Assembly (NCBI GenBank): GCA_049322515.1
Contig: JBMOQW010000009.1
Coordinates: forward strand, 55,573 to 119,572
Reading direction: 5' to 3'
Source of the DNA: Parasulfuritortus sp049322515
Lineage (GTDB): Bacteria; Pseudomonadota; Gammaproteobacteria; Burkholderiales; Thiobacillaceae
DNA: 64,000 nt
In this document: piece by piece, positions 43,973-51,903 of the stretch
Numbering within the stretch: position 1 is the first letter of the stretch
How the letters are laid out: the number at the start of each line of letters is the position of its first letter
Notes under the pieces: generated by a model
Told to the model about the DNA's origin: nothing
The model's database searches: none
Seen by the model: the letters and a program-made list of their open reading frames with translations, nothing else
Made by a program: the position numbers and the translations under genes

Positions 43973-44028
43973 GAGTTTCCCCCTTTGCCAAAAACGGCAG
44001 GCCATGCGGCCTGCCGTTTCTTGAGCGA

Positions 44029-44901
44029 TTACTTGAGCAGGTCTTTCTTCTGCAGACCCAAGTCCTTCACCATGTCGCGAATCATCTGGTAATCCTTCGG
44101 GCCGACCGCCACGTAATGGCTCAGGTTGCCGTAGCCGGTGACCTTGATCTCCTTGTGGGCCGTCAGGATGGCGTCCTTAATCTTTGTCTTCATCGCGGCC
44201 GGCAGATCACCCCGATAGACCAGCGGCGAGCCAGGCAGCGGATCGGATTCCTTGACGATGCAGTTGGTCTGCCTGGAGATGAGGCCCTTGGCCAGCATCT
44301 TCTCGTAGGTGATGTCGTTGTCGGCGGCGGCATCGACGGTCTTGTTCTTGACCGCCAGTTCGGCGGCGTCGTGGGAGCCGGAGTAGGTGAACTTGCCGAA
44401 GAAGTCCTGCGGCATCATGCCGGTTTCCTTCTTGACCATGTAGGTGGGCATCAGGCCGCCGGAGGTCGAGGCGGGATCGACGAAGGCCACGCTCTTGCCC
44501 TTCATGTCCTTGATCGACTTGATGCCGGAGCCGCACGGGGCGATGAAGATGCTCTTGTAGGTGTGCGAGGTGCCGCCCTCGCGGATGCCGACGGCGAAGG
44601 CTTCGGCCCCGGCTTCCTGCTCGGCCAGGTAGTAGGAAAGCGGGCCAAACCAGGCGATGTCGACGCGCTTCTTCTTCATGGCTTCGATCACGCCGGCGTA
44701 GTCGGTGGCGGTGAATACTTTCACCTTTTGGCCCAGCTTTTTCTCCAGATGGGCACGCATCGGCTCGAACTTCTGGATCATCTCCTCGTTGTTCTCAGCC
44801 GGAATGAGGCCCATGACGATGTCGCGAGCCTGGGCGGCCGCGGCGGTCAGGGACAAGGCCAGCGCCAGCGCACTTGCCGTAAGGGTAGGTTTCAAATACA
44901 T
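44029..44901 (-). CDS. phnD: Periplasmic phosphonate-binding protein
   Basis: A 290-residue solute-binding protein. The N-terminal signal peptide (LTASALALALSLTAAAAQA) is followed by RDIVMGLIPAENNEEMIQKF. The binding-site region includes IAWFGPLSYYLAEQEAGAEA and FVDPASTSGGLMPTYMV, both typical of PhnD. The ATG at 44901 has GGGAG upstream. It lies between the regulator phnF and the transporter genes. Confidence 0.95.
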   Translation of the reverse strand: MYLKPTLTASALALALSLTAAAAQARDIVMGLIPAENNEEMIQKFEPMRAHLEKKLGQKVKVFTATDYAGVIEAMKKKRVDIAWFGPLSYYLAEQEAGAEAFAVGIREGGTSHTYKSIFIAPCGSGIKSIKDMKGKSVAFVDPASTSGGLMPTYMVKKETGMMPQDFFGKFTYSGSHDAAELAVKNKTVDAAADNDITYEKMLAKGLISRQTNCIVKESDPLPGSPLVYRGDLPAAMKTKIKDAILTAHKEIKVTGYGNLSHYVAVGPKDYQMIRDMVKDLGLQKKDLLK

Positions 44902-44936
44902 TGCAGTTGCTCCCGTAAGGTTGATCGATAGGACGG

Positions 44937-45665
44937 TCAAGGATTGATGCGCAGTTGGATCCGGTCGGCGCGAAACCGGGTCAGGGCGTATTCGAGTGGG
45001 GTACCATCCCGCTCGAATACATTGACGCTTTTGACCCGCAGCACCGGCTGGTTCTGGGGCATACCCAGCAGCGAGGCATCGTCTCCTTGCGGGAGCGCCG
45101 CGCTGACCAGGCTCTCGATCCGCCGCAATTTGAACTCGTAACGGGCGGCGAGATGCTCGTGCAGTGAACCTCCGTGGTATTCCGCCAAGAGATCGGGGAA
45201 TACTTGCTGCGGAAGGAAATGGGAAATAACGCAGATGGGCCGATCGTCGGCCATGCGCAACGACTCGATCCAGACGACCGGCTCGTTCTCAGCCAGTTGC
45301 AGACGCCTGGCGACGCCCCCACGGGCGGGAATCGTCAGTTTGCGCAGAATACGGTTGCTGGCAGTCTTGCCAAGCGACTCAAAGGTTTCGGTGAAACGTG
45401 TGCCGCTGCCAAGAACATAGTCGGCAGGTCCGTCAAGGACGAAAGTGCCTTTGCCATGGCGGCGCTCAAGCAGCCCCGAGGCAATCAGATCTTCGATGGC
45501 ACGCCGTATCGTGTGACGGTTGACGCCGAAACGTTCCGCCAGCTCGTTTTCCGACGGCAGGCATTCGCCCGGCGTAAAGAAGGATGCGATCTCTTCCTTG
45601 AGCAGTTTTGCGATCTGACTATAGATCGCTTCACCACCATTTCGTTGTAGCGCCACCAAACTCAT
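44937..45665 (-). CDS. phnF: GntR/HutC-family phosphonate regulator PhnF
   Basis: A 242-residue regulator with an N-terminal wHTH (GECLPSENELAERFGVNRHT then IRRAIEDLIASGLLERRHGK) and a C-terminal UTRA ligand-binding domain (ISHFLPQQVFPDLLAEYHGG). It is the first gene of the phn operon, 35 nt before phnD, and probably represses it until a phosphonate-derived ligand binds. Confidence 0.93.
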   Translation of the reverse strand: MSLVALQRNGGEAIYSQIAKLLKEEIASFFTPGECLPSENELAERFGVNRHTIRRAIEDLIASGLLERRHGKGTFVLDGPADYVLGSGTRFTETFESLGKTASNRILRKLTIPARGGVARRLQLAENEPVVWIESLRMADDRPICVISHFLPQQVFPDLLAEYHGGSLHEHLAARYEFKLRRIESLVSAALPQGDDASLLGMPQNQPVLRVKSVNVFERDGTPLEYALTRFRADRIQLRINP

Positions 45666-45693
45666 CTAGACATCCCCACATTCAATTTTGGGA

Positions 45694-45727
45694 ATGCTAA
45701 CGACTCAATGTGACAGGAAAATGACGC
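45694..45727 (-). promoter_or_regulatory. Pho-box-like promoter of the phn operon
   Basis: On the - strand GCGTCAT (45727-45721), TTTC and CTGTCAC (45716-45710) form the 7-4-7 spacing of a PhoB box (consensus CTGTCAT-n4-CTGTCAY): 5 of 7 and 7 of 7 matches. A possible -10, TAGCAT (45699-45694), lies about 10 nt downstream. It is 45 nt or more upstream of the phnF start, where phosphate-starvation control is expected. Confidence 0.7.
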
Positions 45728-46176
45728 GAAAATGTTGTTGTCGAAAACTTCGCCTTAGCGTGAAATACTCGTGATGGGTCGCGTGTTCATTCGAGCGAAG
45801 CGAGCATATTTCGACCCCCGCCCTGGGGCGGGGGCTGGGGGTGGGGGGCCATGTTGCTTTTTGATCTACGTATCGAAGGCGGTGTGTTTCATGGTCAGGG
45901 GCGCCTGATCGAAGGCATGATCGTTAGAAGGGCAACAGAAGTAAGACGTCATTGATCGAGAGACGTCATGTCGACGGTTACGGCAACCACTTTTCTCGTT
46001 GCCGTGTCAGCCAGAGCACTCCCGAGAAGCACCAATCCTGACCAAAAATAGAATGGTCGATTACTCGCCATTACCCTACGTTGCCATCTAGTCGAGAAGA
46101 TAGGACATATTATCCATGACGGTTGCAATTCCTTGGAGCCGTCATAAAGAACCTCAAACTCACACCACCCTCGGAG
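45728..46176. other. Gene-poor stretch with a G-quadruplex motif
   Basis: About 450 nt between the phn promoter and the recombinase module with no supported gene. It holds four G-runs at 45825-45848 (G4 C G5 CT G5 T G6), and a hairpin ACGGCAAC/GTTGCCGT near 45980-46005. A 34-codon frame starting at 45851 (MLLFDLRIEGGVFHGQGRLI) is too short to call. Any serine-recombinase att site could also lie here. Confidence 0.5.
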
Positions 46177-46335
46177 ATGTCCGCCAGCGCCCGCGCTGGC
46201 GAAATCACCGCCATCCTTGCGGCGGCCATCGTCCGAACGCTCGCCGGCGACGATCAAAAACAGAGAGAAGTTGGACTTGGCTTCCTGCCCGACCAGCGCG
46301 TTCATACAACCCCCTATCAAGAGGAGAAGTTGTGA
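46177..46335 (+). CDS. Small ORF leading the recombinase module
   Basis: About 52 residues: MSASARAGEITAILAAAIVR, then REVGLGFLPDQRVHTTPYQ. Short proteins with an LPDQRVH-like end are commonly found just before DUF2924 genes in such modules. The stop shares one base with the DUF2924 start (TGATG), which supports translation. The start could also be further upstream at 46123. The function is unknown. Confidence 0.55.
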   Translation: MSASARAGEITAILAAAIVRTLAGDDQKQREVGLGFLPDQRVHTTPYQEEKL

Positions 46336-46793
46336 TGAACGACACGCTGACCAAGCAACAAACCGTGGCCCGGCAAATTGCCGACCTGAGCCAAATGTCC
46401 ATGTCCGAACTCTGGCCGCTCTGGGATCGGTATTTTCCCCGCCGCCCAGACTATCCGAATCGCACGCACGTCGAGTCCCGCATTGCCTACAAGCTGCAGG
46501 AGGAAGCCTTCGGCGGCCTCGTCCCCGAGACAAAGCAGCGGCTGGAAGCCATCGGTGCGAAGCACTCCAAGATCAAGCTGCGCGCGAAGCTACGTGAATT
46601 TAATTTCGCGCCGGGCACGGTGATCCTGCGCGAATGGGGCGAGCGCGAGCACCGGGTAACTGTCAATGCCGAAGGCCGTTTCGAATACGAGGGCCACACC
46701 TTCAAGAGCTTGACGGCGGTGGCCCGGCACATCACCGGTCAGCACTGGAGCGGGCCGCTGTTCTTCGGCTTCGGCAAGGGAGGTGCGCGATGA
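46335..46793 (+). CDS. DUF2924 protein
   Basis: This 152-residue protein shows SMSELWPLWDRYFPRRPDYP, RTHVESRIAYKLQEEAFGGL and the C-terminal FEYEGHTFKSLTAVARHITG, the pattern of DUF2924 proteins that accompany large serine recombinases. GAGGAG lies 8 nt upstream of the ATG. Its stop overlaps the recombinase start (ATGA). A role as recombinase accessory or directionality factor is inferred from constant linkage. Confidence 0.85.
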   Translation: MNDTLTKQQTVARQIADLSQMSMSELWPLWDRYFPRRPDYPNRTHVESRIAYKLQEEAFGGLVPETKQRLEAIGAKHSKIKLRAKLREFNFAPGTVILREWGEREHRVTVNAEGRFEYEGHTFKSLTAVARHITGQHWSGPLFFGFGKGGAR

Positions 46794-48169
46794 ACGAAAT
46801 CGCCAGCACCAAGACCCGCAAGCGCTGTGCCGTCTATTGCCGGGTATCCACGGACGAACGTCTCGATCAGGAATTCAACTCCATCGACGCACAGAAGGAG
46901 GCGGGCCACGCGTACATCGCCAGCCAGCGTACCGAGGGCTGGATTTCTGTCACGGACGACTACGACGACCCCGGATTCTCCGGCGGCAACACCGACCGCC
47001 CGGCCCTCAAGCGATTGCTGGCCGACATCGAGCGCGGCCAGATCGACATCGTTGTCGTCTACAAGATCGACCGCCTGACGCGCAGCCTTGCCGACTTCTC
47101 CAATATGGTTGAGGTGTTCGAACGCAACGAGGTGTCCTTCGTCTCGGTCACCCAGCAGTTCAATACCACTACCCCGATGGGGCGGCTGATGCTGAACGTC
47201 CTGCTGTCCTTCGCTCAGTTTGAGCGGGAGGTCACCGGCGAACGCATCCGCGACAAGATCGCAGCCGCCAAGCGCAAGGGCATGTGGATGGGCGGCGTAC
47301 CGTCCCTGGGCTACGACGTCGAGAACCGCCTGCTGGTCATCAACGAAGCCGAGGCGGCAGTGGTACGCCGCATCTTCGAGGAAATGCTGACCATCGGCTC
47401 GCCGACCCAGATCGCCGCCAACCTGACCTTGGAGGGCATCACCACCAAGGCCTGGACGACACAGGAGGGCCAGACCCGCAGCGGCACCCGCATCGACAAG
47501 AAGTATTTGCACAAGCTGCTGCGCAACCGCATCTATCTGGGCGAGCTGTCGCACAAGGGAAACTGGTACCCCGGCGCGCATCCGCCGATCATCGACCGGG
47601 AACTGTGGGACAAGGTTCACGCGGTGCTTGCTAAGGGCGGCCATGCCCGGTCGGTGGAAACCAAGATCCGGTCACGTACTGACGCCTTGCTGCGTGGCCT
47701 GCTGTACGCCCCCTCGGGCGAGCGGATGTACCCGACCTACTCGAACAAGAAGGGACACAAGTATCACTATTACGTGTCCAAGTCCGAAAGCCGCTTCGGC
47801 GCGCCGGGCAAGAGCTACGAGCGCCTGCCTGCACCGGAGATCGAGGCAGCGGTGGTCGCCCAGATCCGCACGGTGCTGACCAGCCCGGAATCCATTGCCT
47901 CGGTGGTTCGCCACATTCAGCGCAACGGCGGACAGGTCGATGAGGCCACCACGGTAATGGCAATGGGACGGCTCAACGACGTGTGGGATCAGTTGTTCCC
48001 GGTCGAACGCCACCGCATCGCCAACCTGATGATCGAACGGATTGACCTCGTCCACGTCGGTGAGGTGCAGGGTATCAAGGTGAAGTGGCGGGAATTGGGC
48101 TGGGACAAGCTGATTGGCGAATTCGCTCCAAGGGAGATCGGCGCGGAACTGATGGAGGTCGATGCCTGA
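46790..48169 (+). CDS. Large serine recombinase
   Basis: A 459-residue site-specific recombinase. The catalytic domain shows RCAVYCRVSTDERLDQEFNS with the nucleophile Ser at about residue 20, VVYKIDRLTRSLADFSNMVE and LLSFAQFEREVTGERIRDKI. The recombinase domain (IRNRIYLGE-like LLRNRIYLGELSHKGNWYPG) and a zinc-ribbon-like part without clear cysteines follow. It probably inserts or excises the surrounding island. It is coupled to genes on both sides by overlapping start and stop codons. Confidence 0.93.
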   Translation: MNEIASTKTRKRCAVYCRVSTDERLDQEFNSIDAQKEAGHAYIASQRTEGWISVTDDYDDPGFSGGNTDRPALKRLLADIERGQIDIVVVYKIDRLTRSLADFSNMVEVFERNEVSFVSVTQQFNTTTPMGRLMLNVLLSFAQFEREVTGERIRDKIAAAKRKGMWMGGVPSLGYDVENRLLVINEAEAAVVRRIFEEMLTIGSPTQIAANLTLEGITTKAWTTQEGQTRSGTRIDKKYLHKLLRNRIYLGELSHKGNWYPGAHPPIIDRELWDKVHAVLAKGGHARSVETKIRSRTDALLRGLLYAPSGERMYPTYSNKKGHKYHYYVSKSESRFGAPGKSYERLPAPEIEAAVVAQIRTVLTSPESIASVVRHIQRNGGQVDEATTVMAMGRLNDVWDQLFPVERHRIANLMIERIDLVHVGEVQGIKVKWRELGWDKLIGEFAPREIGAELMEVDA

Positions 48170-48531
48170 TGAACAGCTCGCTGGAAACTTTCGTGCCCCT
48201 CCAGTTCAAGCGGAAGAAGGGAAAGCTGCTGGTCGACGGGAGGGAATCTGCTCACGACGTCCGGATCATCGAGGCCGTTGCCCGGGCCATGCACTGGCAC
48301 GACCTGCTCGACTCCGGTACGTTCAAGAGCGTGGTCGAGATCGCCCGGGCCGAAGGGTTGATGCCAACCACGGTGGGCCGGCTGCTGCGACTGGCGCGGT
48401 TGGCCCCCGACATCGTTGACCAGTTCATGATGGGATGCCAACCCCGAAGGCTCACCCTGCTATGGCTTATGCGTAACGACATCCCCGCGCTCTGGCCAGA
48501 GCAGCGTCAGATGCTTGAACGATTCCGGTAG
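48169..48531 (+). CDS. Recombinase-linked HTH protein 1
   Basis: A 120-residue protein with VVEIARAEGLMPTTVGRLLR and LARLAPDIVDQFMMGCQP, an HTH of the ParB/KorB type. It starts at the ATG that shares one base with the recombinase stop. The N-terminal ETFVPLQFKRKKGKLLVDG is shared in style with the next gene (ETFVPWTLVRRGLKKRV). It is likely a DNA-binding accessory of the recombinase. Confidence 0.75.
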   Translation: MNSSLETFVPLQFKRKKGKLLVDGRESAHDVRIIEAVARAMHWHDLLDSGTFKSVVEIARAEGLMPTTVGRLLRLARLAPDIVDQFMMGCQPRRLTLLWLMRNDIPALWPEQRQMLERFR

Positions 48532-48539
48532 GAGGCGAA

Positions 48540-49016
48540 ATGACCAGTAAGAAGCACTATGGCAAGCAGACAGGCCGCCCCATCACCCATGAACTCCCTA
48601 CGCCCGCAGGTGGTGTACGACTGGAAACCTTTGTCCCCTGGACACTGGTGAGACGAGGGTTGAAAAAGCGGGTCATCACACCATTGGACGCGCCGCAGGA
48701 ATTCTTGGCAGAGGCCAAGCAGGAGCGAGCGGCTCAGGCGGCGGCGCAGGACAGCGCGCTGATGCGGGCACTCGGACTGGCACACCATTGGCAGCGGCTG
48801 CTGGATGAGGAGCGAGCCGCGTCAGTGGCCGAGATTGCCACAGCCGAGGGCATGGACGTGACGCAAGTGCGCCGAGTCATGCGACTGACCCTGTTAGCCC
48901 CGGAGGTCATCGAACGGCTGGTGGGTGCGCCCAACATTTTGCTGGAGCAGGTAATGCGCCGCCCCTGGCCCAACGGCTGGAGTGACCAGATGCGGGTGCT
49001 CGCTTCGCCCGCGTGA
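48540..49016 (+). CDS. Recombinase-linked HTH protein 2
   Basis: A 158-residue protein containing ALGLAHHWQRLLDEERAASV, then EIATAEGMDVTQVRRVMRLT and LLAPEVIERLVGAPN, an HTH paralogous to that of the preceding gene (IARAEGLMPTTVGRLLRLAR). It begins 8 nt after it. The duplication suggests the two may act as a pair on repeated sites. Confidence 0.75.
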   Translation: MTSKKHYGKQTGRPITHELPTPAGGVRLETFVPWTLVRRGLKKRVITPLDAPQEFLAEAKQERAAQAAAQDSALMRALGLAHHWQRLLDEERAASVAEIATAEGMDVTQVRRVMRLTLLAPEVIERLVGAPNILLEQVMRRPWPNGWSDQMRVLASPA

Positions 49017-49040
49017 CCGCGCCGAGTCCAGTGCCAGCAA

Positions 49041-49061
49041 CCGCCTCCGGGCGGCTTTTTT
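49041..49061 (+). terminator. Terminator of the recombinase operon
   Basis: CCGCC (49041-49045) and GGCGG (49050-49054) pair around a short loop, followed by CTTTTTTG. It lies 25 nt after the stop of the second HTH gene. Confidence 0.8.
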
Positions 49062-49290
49062 GCATATTCTTGCTCTCGGTCGCTACCACTACAGGAGTTT
49101 GCAACCACAACCTATCGCCCCCAAACCCCCGCCAATACAGGAAGTGACCTCGCGCACGCTCGCGAGACCACCAGATAAAAACGGAGAACAGAGAGGCCCG
49201 GGAGGGCCAAAAGCGCGGAAACGAAGGGGGTGCCGCTCACGAGGCAAATCCGCGAAGGCCCGCCAGTACTGGCGCGGCGGGCAGATCGGG

Positions 49291-51121
49291 ATAGGGGCGG
49301 TCAGGTAGCCTGACCGATCCCCTCCCACACCACCCGGCATGCGGGTCCGCACCGGGCGGTTCGAGAAGTTGAGGTCATGAGAGCCGAGGCACGCCGAGCC
49401 GGTCGAAGTAGGCGATAGGCATTACCCGGTTCAGCGCGAAGCGGCTGTTGCGCCACCATCGTCGGCTGTTCTGGGCAATACGCAGGGCGTCGGCTTCCGA
49501 GGCCCCCAACGCCAACAACTCCCGATACATCGTCTTTCCCCGACGCCAGTGCTTGAGCTGCACGGCACGCAAGCGGTGACGCAGCCACTCGTCCAGTTCG
49601 CGAAAGACCCGCGGCGTCTGCGCCAGACGGAAATAGGCTTTCCAGCCGGGCACATAGCTTCTGAGTTCTTCCGCGACTTCGGCCAGGCTGCGGCCGCAGT
49701 TCCGGCGAGTCATCTGCCGGATACGCACCTTGAAGGTATCGATGGCCTTGCCCGCCACGGCCCGTTTAACCTCGCCGCCGGCTCGCCATAGGGCGTAGCC
49801 GAGAAACTTGCGGCCGGTCGCGCGTGCCACGGCGCTCTTGGCTTCATTCACCTTCAGGCGGAGCCGGTCGTAGAGTTTGCGCAGCCCCGCCAGCACCCGT
49901 TCGCCGGCTTTCTGACTGCGCACATACACGTTGCAGTCGTCGGCGTAGCGCACGAAGCGATGGCCGCGTTTCTCCAATTCCCGATCCACTTCGTCCAGCA
50001 ACACGTTGGCCAAGAGCGGCGATAGCGGCCCGCCTTGCGGCGTGCCCTCGTAACGCTCCATGACCACGCCCTGATCCAGGATGCCCGCTTCAAGGTATCG
50101 GCGAGTCAGCCGCAATACGGCCTTATCGGCGATCCTCTTGGCCAGGCGCTCCATGAGGACGTCGTGATTGACCCGGTCGAAGAATTTCTCCAGATCGACA
50201 TCCACGACCACACCGTAGCCGTCTTGCACATGACGCTGCGCGCTCAGCACCGCATCGTGCGCGCGCCGGCCCGGGCGGAAGCCGTAGCTGTGTTCCGAGA
50301 ACGTCGGGTCGATCATCGGTTGCAGAACTTGCAGCAGGGCTTGCTGGATCAGCCGATCCGTCACGGTCGGTATCCCCAATTCCCGCATGCCGCCGCCGGA
50401 CTTGGGGATCTGCACGCGGCGTACCGGTTGCGGCCGGTAGCGTCCCGTTTGTAGTTCTTCCCGTATCCGCGGCCAGTGGGTCTTGAGGTGTTCCGCCGTG
50501 GCTTCGATGTCCAATCCGTCCGCCCCGGCACTGCCGCGATTGGCTTTGACCCGTTTCCATGCCACCACCAGATTCGCTCTCGCAAGCGCCTGCGTGAGCA
50601 GGTCGGCTTGCCCCAAGCCTTCGGTTTCCTGTCGCGCCGGCCGTGCTTCATCGCGTCCGCCATCGGGCTCGGCTTCACCTCGCCTTCCTTCGGTTCGCCC
50701 CGGTTGCCCGGGCTTCTGATGCCTTGCACTGCCAAGCGACATGAGCGTCGGCTTTCCTTCTCGTTCGGCCCTTCGCCCCATCCCGGCGGCTACTATGGCC
50801 TCTGCTGACTCCTCGCTCCGGCTCAATACCGTCGGCCTTTCAGCCACAAGGCGAGGTCTCCCCAGGTAAGAACGCGATCCTTCCCCGCGCAACCGCCGCA
50901 TCTACGCCGCCTCGCCTTGACCACGAGAGCTTCGCAGTTACATGCCTGCTCGCCCTGCTCGGCTTCGCCTTCTATGCGGTTCTTGTCCATCGGCTCGCGG
51001 TTTCGCTCCACACTTCCTCCCCACATTCGGTCACCCTCATGCAGTTGCGCTTCGCTTCATTCACCGTGGTCAGCTTATGGGAGGACTTCCACCTCCAAGA
51101 TCGCGCCCATGCTGGGCGCAC
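49291..51121 (-). mobile_element. Group IIC intron with its reverse transcriptase
   Basis: On the - strand the 5' end is GTGCGCCCAGCATGGGCGCG from 51121, as in bacterial class C introns. Domain V is at 49362-49321 (GAACCGCCCGG, GGACCCGCATGCCGGGTGG), followed by a domain VI hairpin GGTCAGGCTACCTGACC, ending near 49291. The intron lies 5 nt after a terminator hairpin, the preferred target of this class. The 378 nt between 51121 and the RT start region encode intron RNA domains I-IV rather than a separate gene. The exact 3' splice point is uncertain by a few bases. Confidence 0.9.
49375..50742 (-). CDS. ltrA: Group II intron reverse transcriptase/maturase
   Basis: About 455 residues from the ATG at 50742. 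The RT domain has GMRELGIPTVTDRLIQQALL, SYGFRPGRRAHDAV, GTPQGGPLSPLLANVLLDEV and the catalytic RYADDCNVYV. The maturase (GIIM) part is RRNCGRSLAEVAEELRSYVP then GWKAYFRLAQTPRVFRELDE. There is no HNH endonuclease domain, as expected for class C. It splices and mobilises its own intron. An upstream ATG at 50781 is an alternative start. Confidence 0.92.
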   Translation of the reverse strand: MSLGSARHQKPGQPGRTEGRRGEAEPDGGRDEARPARQETEGLGQADLLTQALARANLVVAWKRVKANRGSAGADGLDIEATAEHLKTHWPRIREELQTGRYRPQPVRRVQIPKSGGGMRELGIPTVTDRLIQQALLQVLQPMIDPTFSEHSYGFRPGRRAHDAVLSAQRHVQDGYGVVVDVDLEKFFDRVNHDVLMERLAKRIADKAVLRLTRRYLEAGILDQGVVMERYEGTPQGGPLSPLLANVLLDEVDRELEKRGHRFVRYADDCNVYVRSQKAGERVLAGLRKLYDRLRLKVNEAKSAVARATGRKFLGYALWRAGGEVKRAVAGKAIDTFKVRIRQMTRRNCGRSLAEVAEELRSYVPGWKAYFRLAQTPRVFRELDEWLRHRLRAVQLKHWRRGKTMYRELLALGASEADALRIAQNSRRWWRNSRFALNRVMPIAYFDRLGVPRLS

Positions 51122-51125
51122 GCGT

Positions 51126-51153
51126 GAAAAAGCCCGGAGCATGTCCGGGCTTT
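51126..51153 (-). terminator. Terminator of the Phd/ParE operon and intron target
   Basis: AAAGCCCGGA and TCCGGGCTTT pair around GCATG; on the - strand the stem runs into TTTTT. It lies 89 nt after the toxin stop. The group IIC intron starts 5 nt beyond. Confidence 0.85.
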
Positions 51154-51241
51154 AGAATGGTGGTGGTGCGCAGTTTTCAACCGAACCACGCGCTACTGGG
51201 GCCAATGAGCACTGCTGCGGTTACCTACGCTTCCTTGGTCG

Positions 51242-51577
51242 TTAAGCCCCAAGAAGGCGACGCGCCAGGAGTGACTGCATATCCCGCCGACCGTCGGCGA
51301 TCACATAGATGTAGACCTTCTGCGCCATGACACGGTAGATCACTCGATAGGGCTTGAAAGCGGTCTGCCGATAATCACGGATGCCAAGGGCCACCAGTTC
51401 TTTGGGGTAGGCACCGCGCTCAGGAAAAGTTGATAAGCTCTCGACGACTTCCAGTAAACGATCCAGCACATAGTCGGCATTGGCCTTGCAATCAAATTCC
51501 GCGATGTAGTCGTAGATCGACTCCAGATCCTGCTCGGCCCCTTCGGTCAGCAAGACCTCGTATTTGCGCCTCGCCAT
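51242..51577 (-). CDS. ParE/RelE-family toxin
   Basis: This 111-residue protein, YEVLLTEGAEQDLESIYDYI, then FPERGAYPKELVALGIRDYR and KPYRVIYRVMAQKVYIYVIA, has the compact RelE/ParE fold pattern. It probably inhibits gyrase or cleaves mRNA. Its ATG region abuts the antitoxin stop (shared base at 51577). Antitoxin first, toxin second is the usual order. Confidence 0.9.
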   Translation of the reverse strand: MARRKYEVLLTEGAEQDLESIYDYIAEFDCKANADYVLDRLLEVVESLSTFPERGAYPKELVALGIRDYRQTAFKPYRVIYRVMAQKVYIYVIADGRRDMQSLLARRLLGA

Positions 51578-51852
51578 TACTTGGCTGCCTGTTTGGCCCG
51601 CAATCTTGCGACAACCTCACTCACGGGCTTGACCTTGCCAGCTTCAATCTCCGCATTGCCGAGCGCCAGAATCTTAAGCAGCGCCAGCGTTTCCTGTGTT
51701 TCTTCGTAGGAGGCGACGTCCTGAATGACCGCCTTGGCCTCCCCGTTCTGGGTGATGACAAGCGGCTCCCGCCCCTCGGTCAATCGGGCCAAGACTTCGG
51801 CGGCGTTCGCCTTGAGGTAACTGATGGGTTTGACTTGCGATGAGTAGCGCAT
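51577..51852 (-). CDS. Phd/YefM-type antitoxin
   Basis: A 91-residue antitoxin: SYLKANAAEVLARLTEGREP and LVITQNGEAKAVIQDVASYE are the Phd/YefM DNA-binding fold, with a C-terminal toxin-binding tail (AEIEAGKVKPVSEVVARLRA). It neutralises the ParE-like toxin and should repress its own promoter at 51875-51903. Confidence 0.9.
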   Translation of the reverse strand: MRYSSQVKPISYLKANAAEVLARLTEGREPLVITQNGEAKAVIQDVASYEETQETLALLKILALGNAEIEAGKVKPVSEVVARLRAKQAAK

Positions 51853-51874
51853 GACCTGACTCCTTGATCTGAAT

Positions 51875-51903
51875 AGGACTCAATATAGTCTTTATTCAGT
51901 CCT
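51875..51903 (-). promoter_or_regulatory. Operator/promoter of the Phd-ParE operon
   Basis: AGGACT at 51875-51880 and AGTCCT at 51898-51903 are the ends of an imperfect inverted repeat (AGGACTCAATA .. TATTCAGTCCT) 23 nt upstream of the antitoxin start; its last two bases overlap the jetD stop codon. The AT-rich centre can hold a -10. Such palindromes are typical autoregulation sites. Confidence 0.6.

Noticed and set aside
45851..45955. A 34-codon frame MLLFDLRIEGG.. after a G-rich stretch
   Set aside because: Too short and without family resemblance; it may be a broken gene start but cannot be supported.
45949..46533. A 194-codon frame on the - strand
   Set aside because: It is antisense to the DUF2924 gene and has an arginine-rich composition with no recognisable motif, as expected of a shadow frame.
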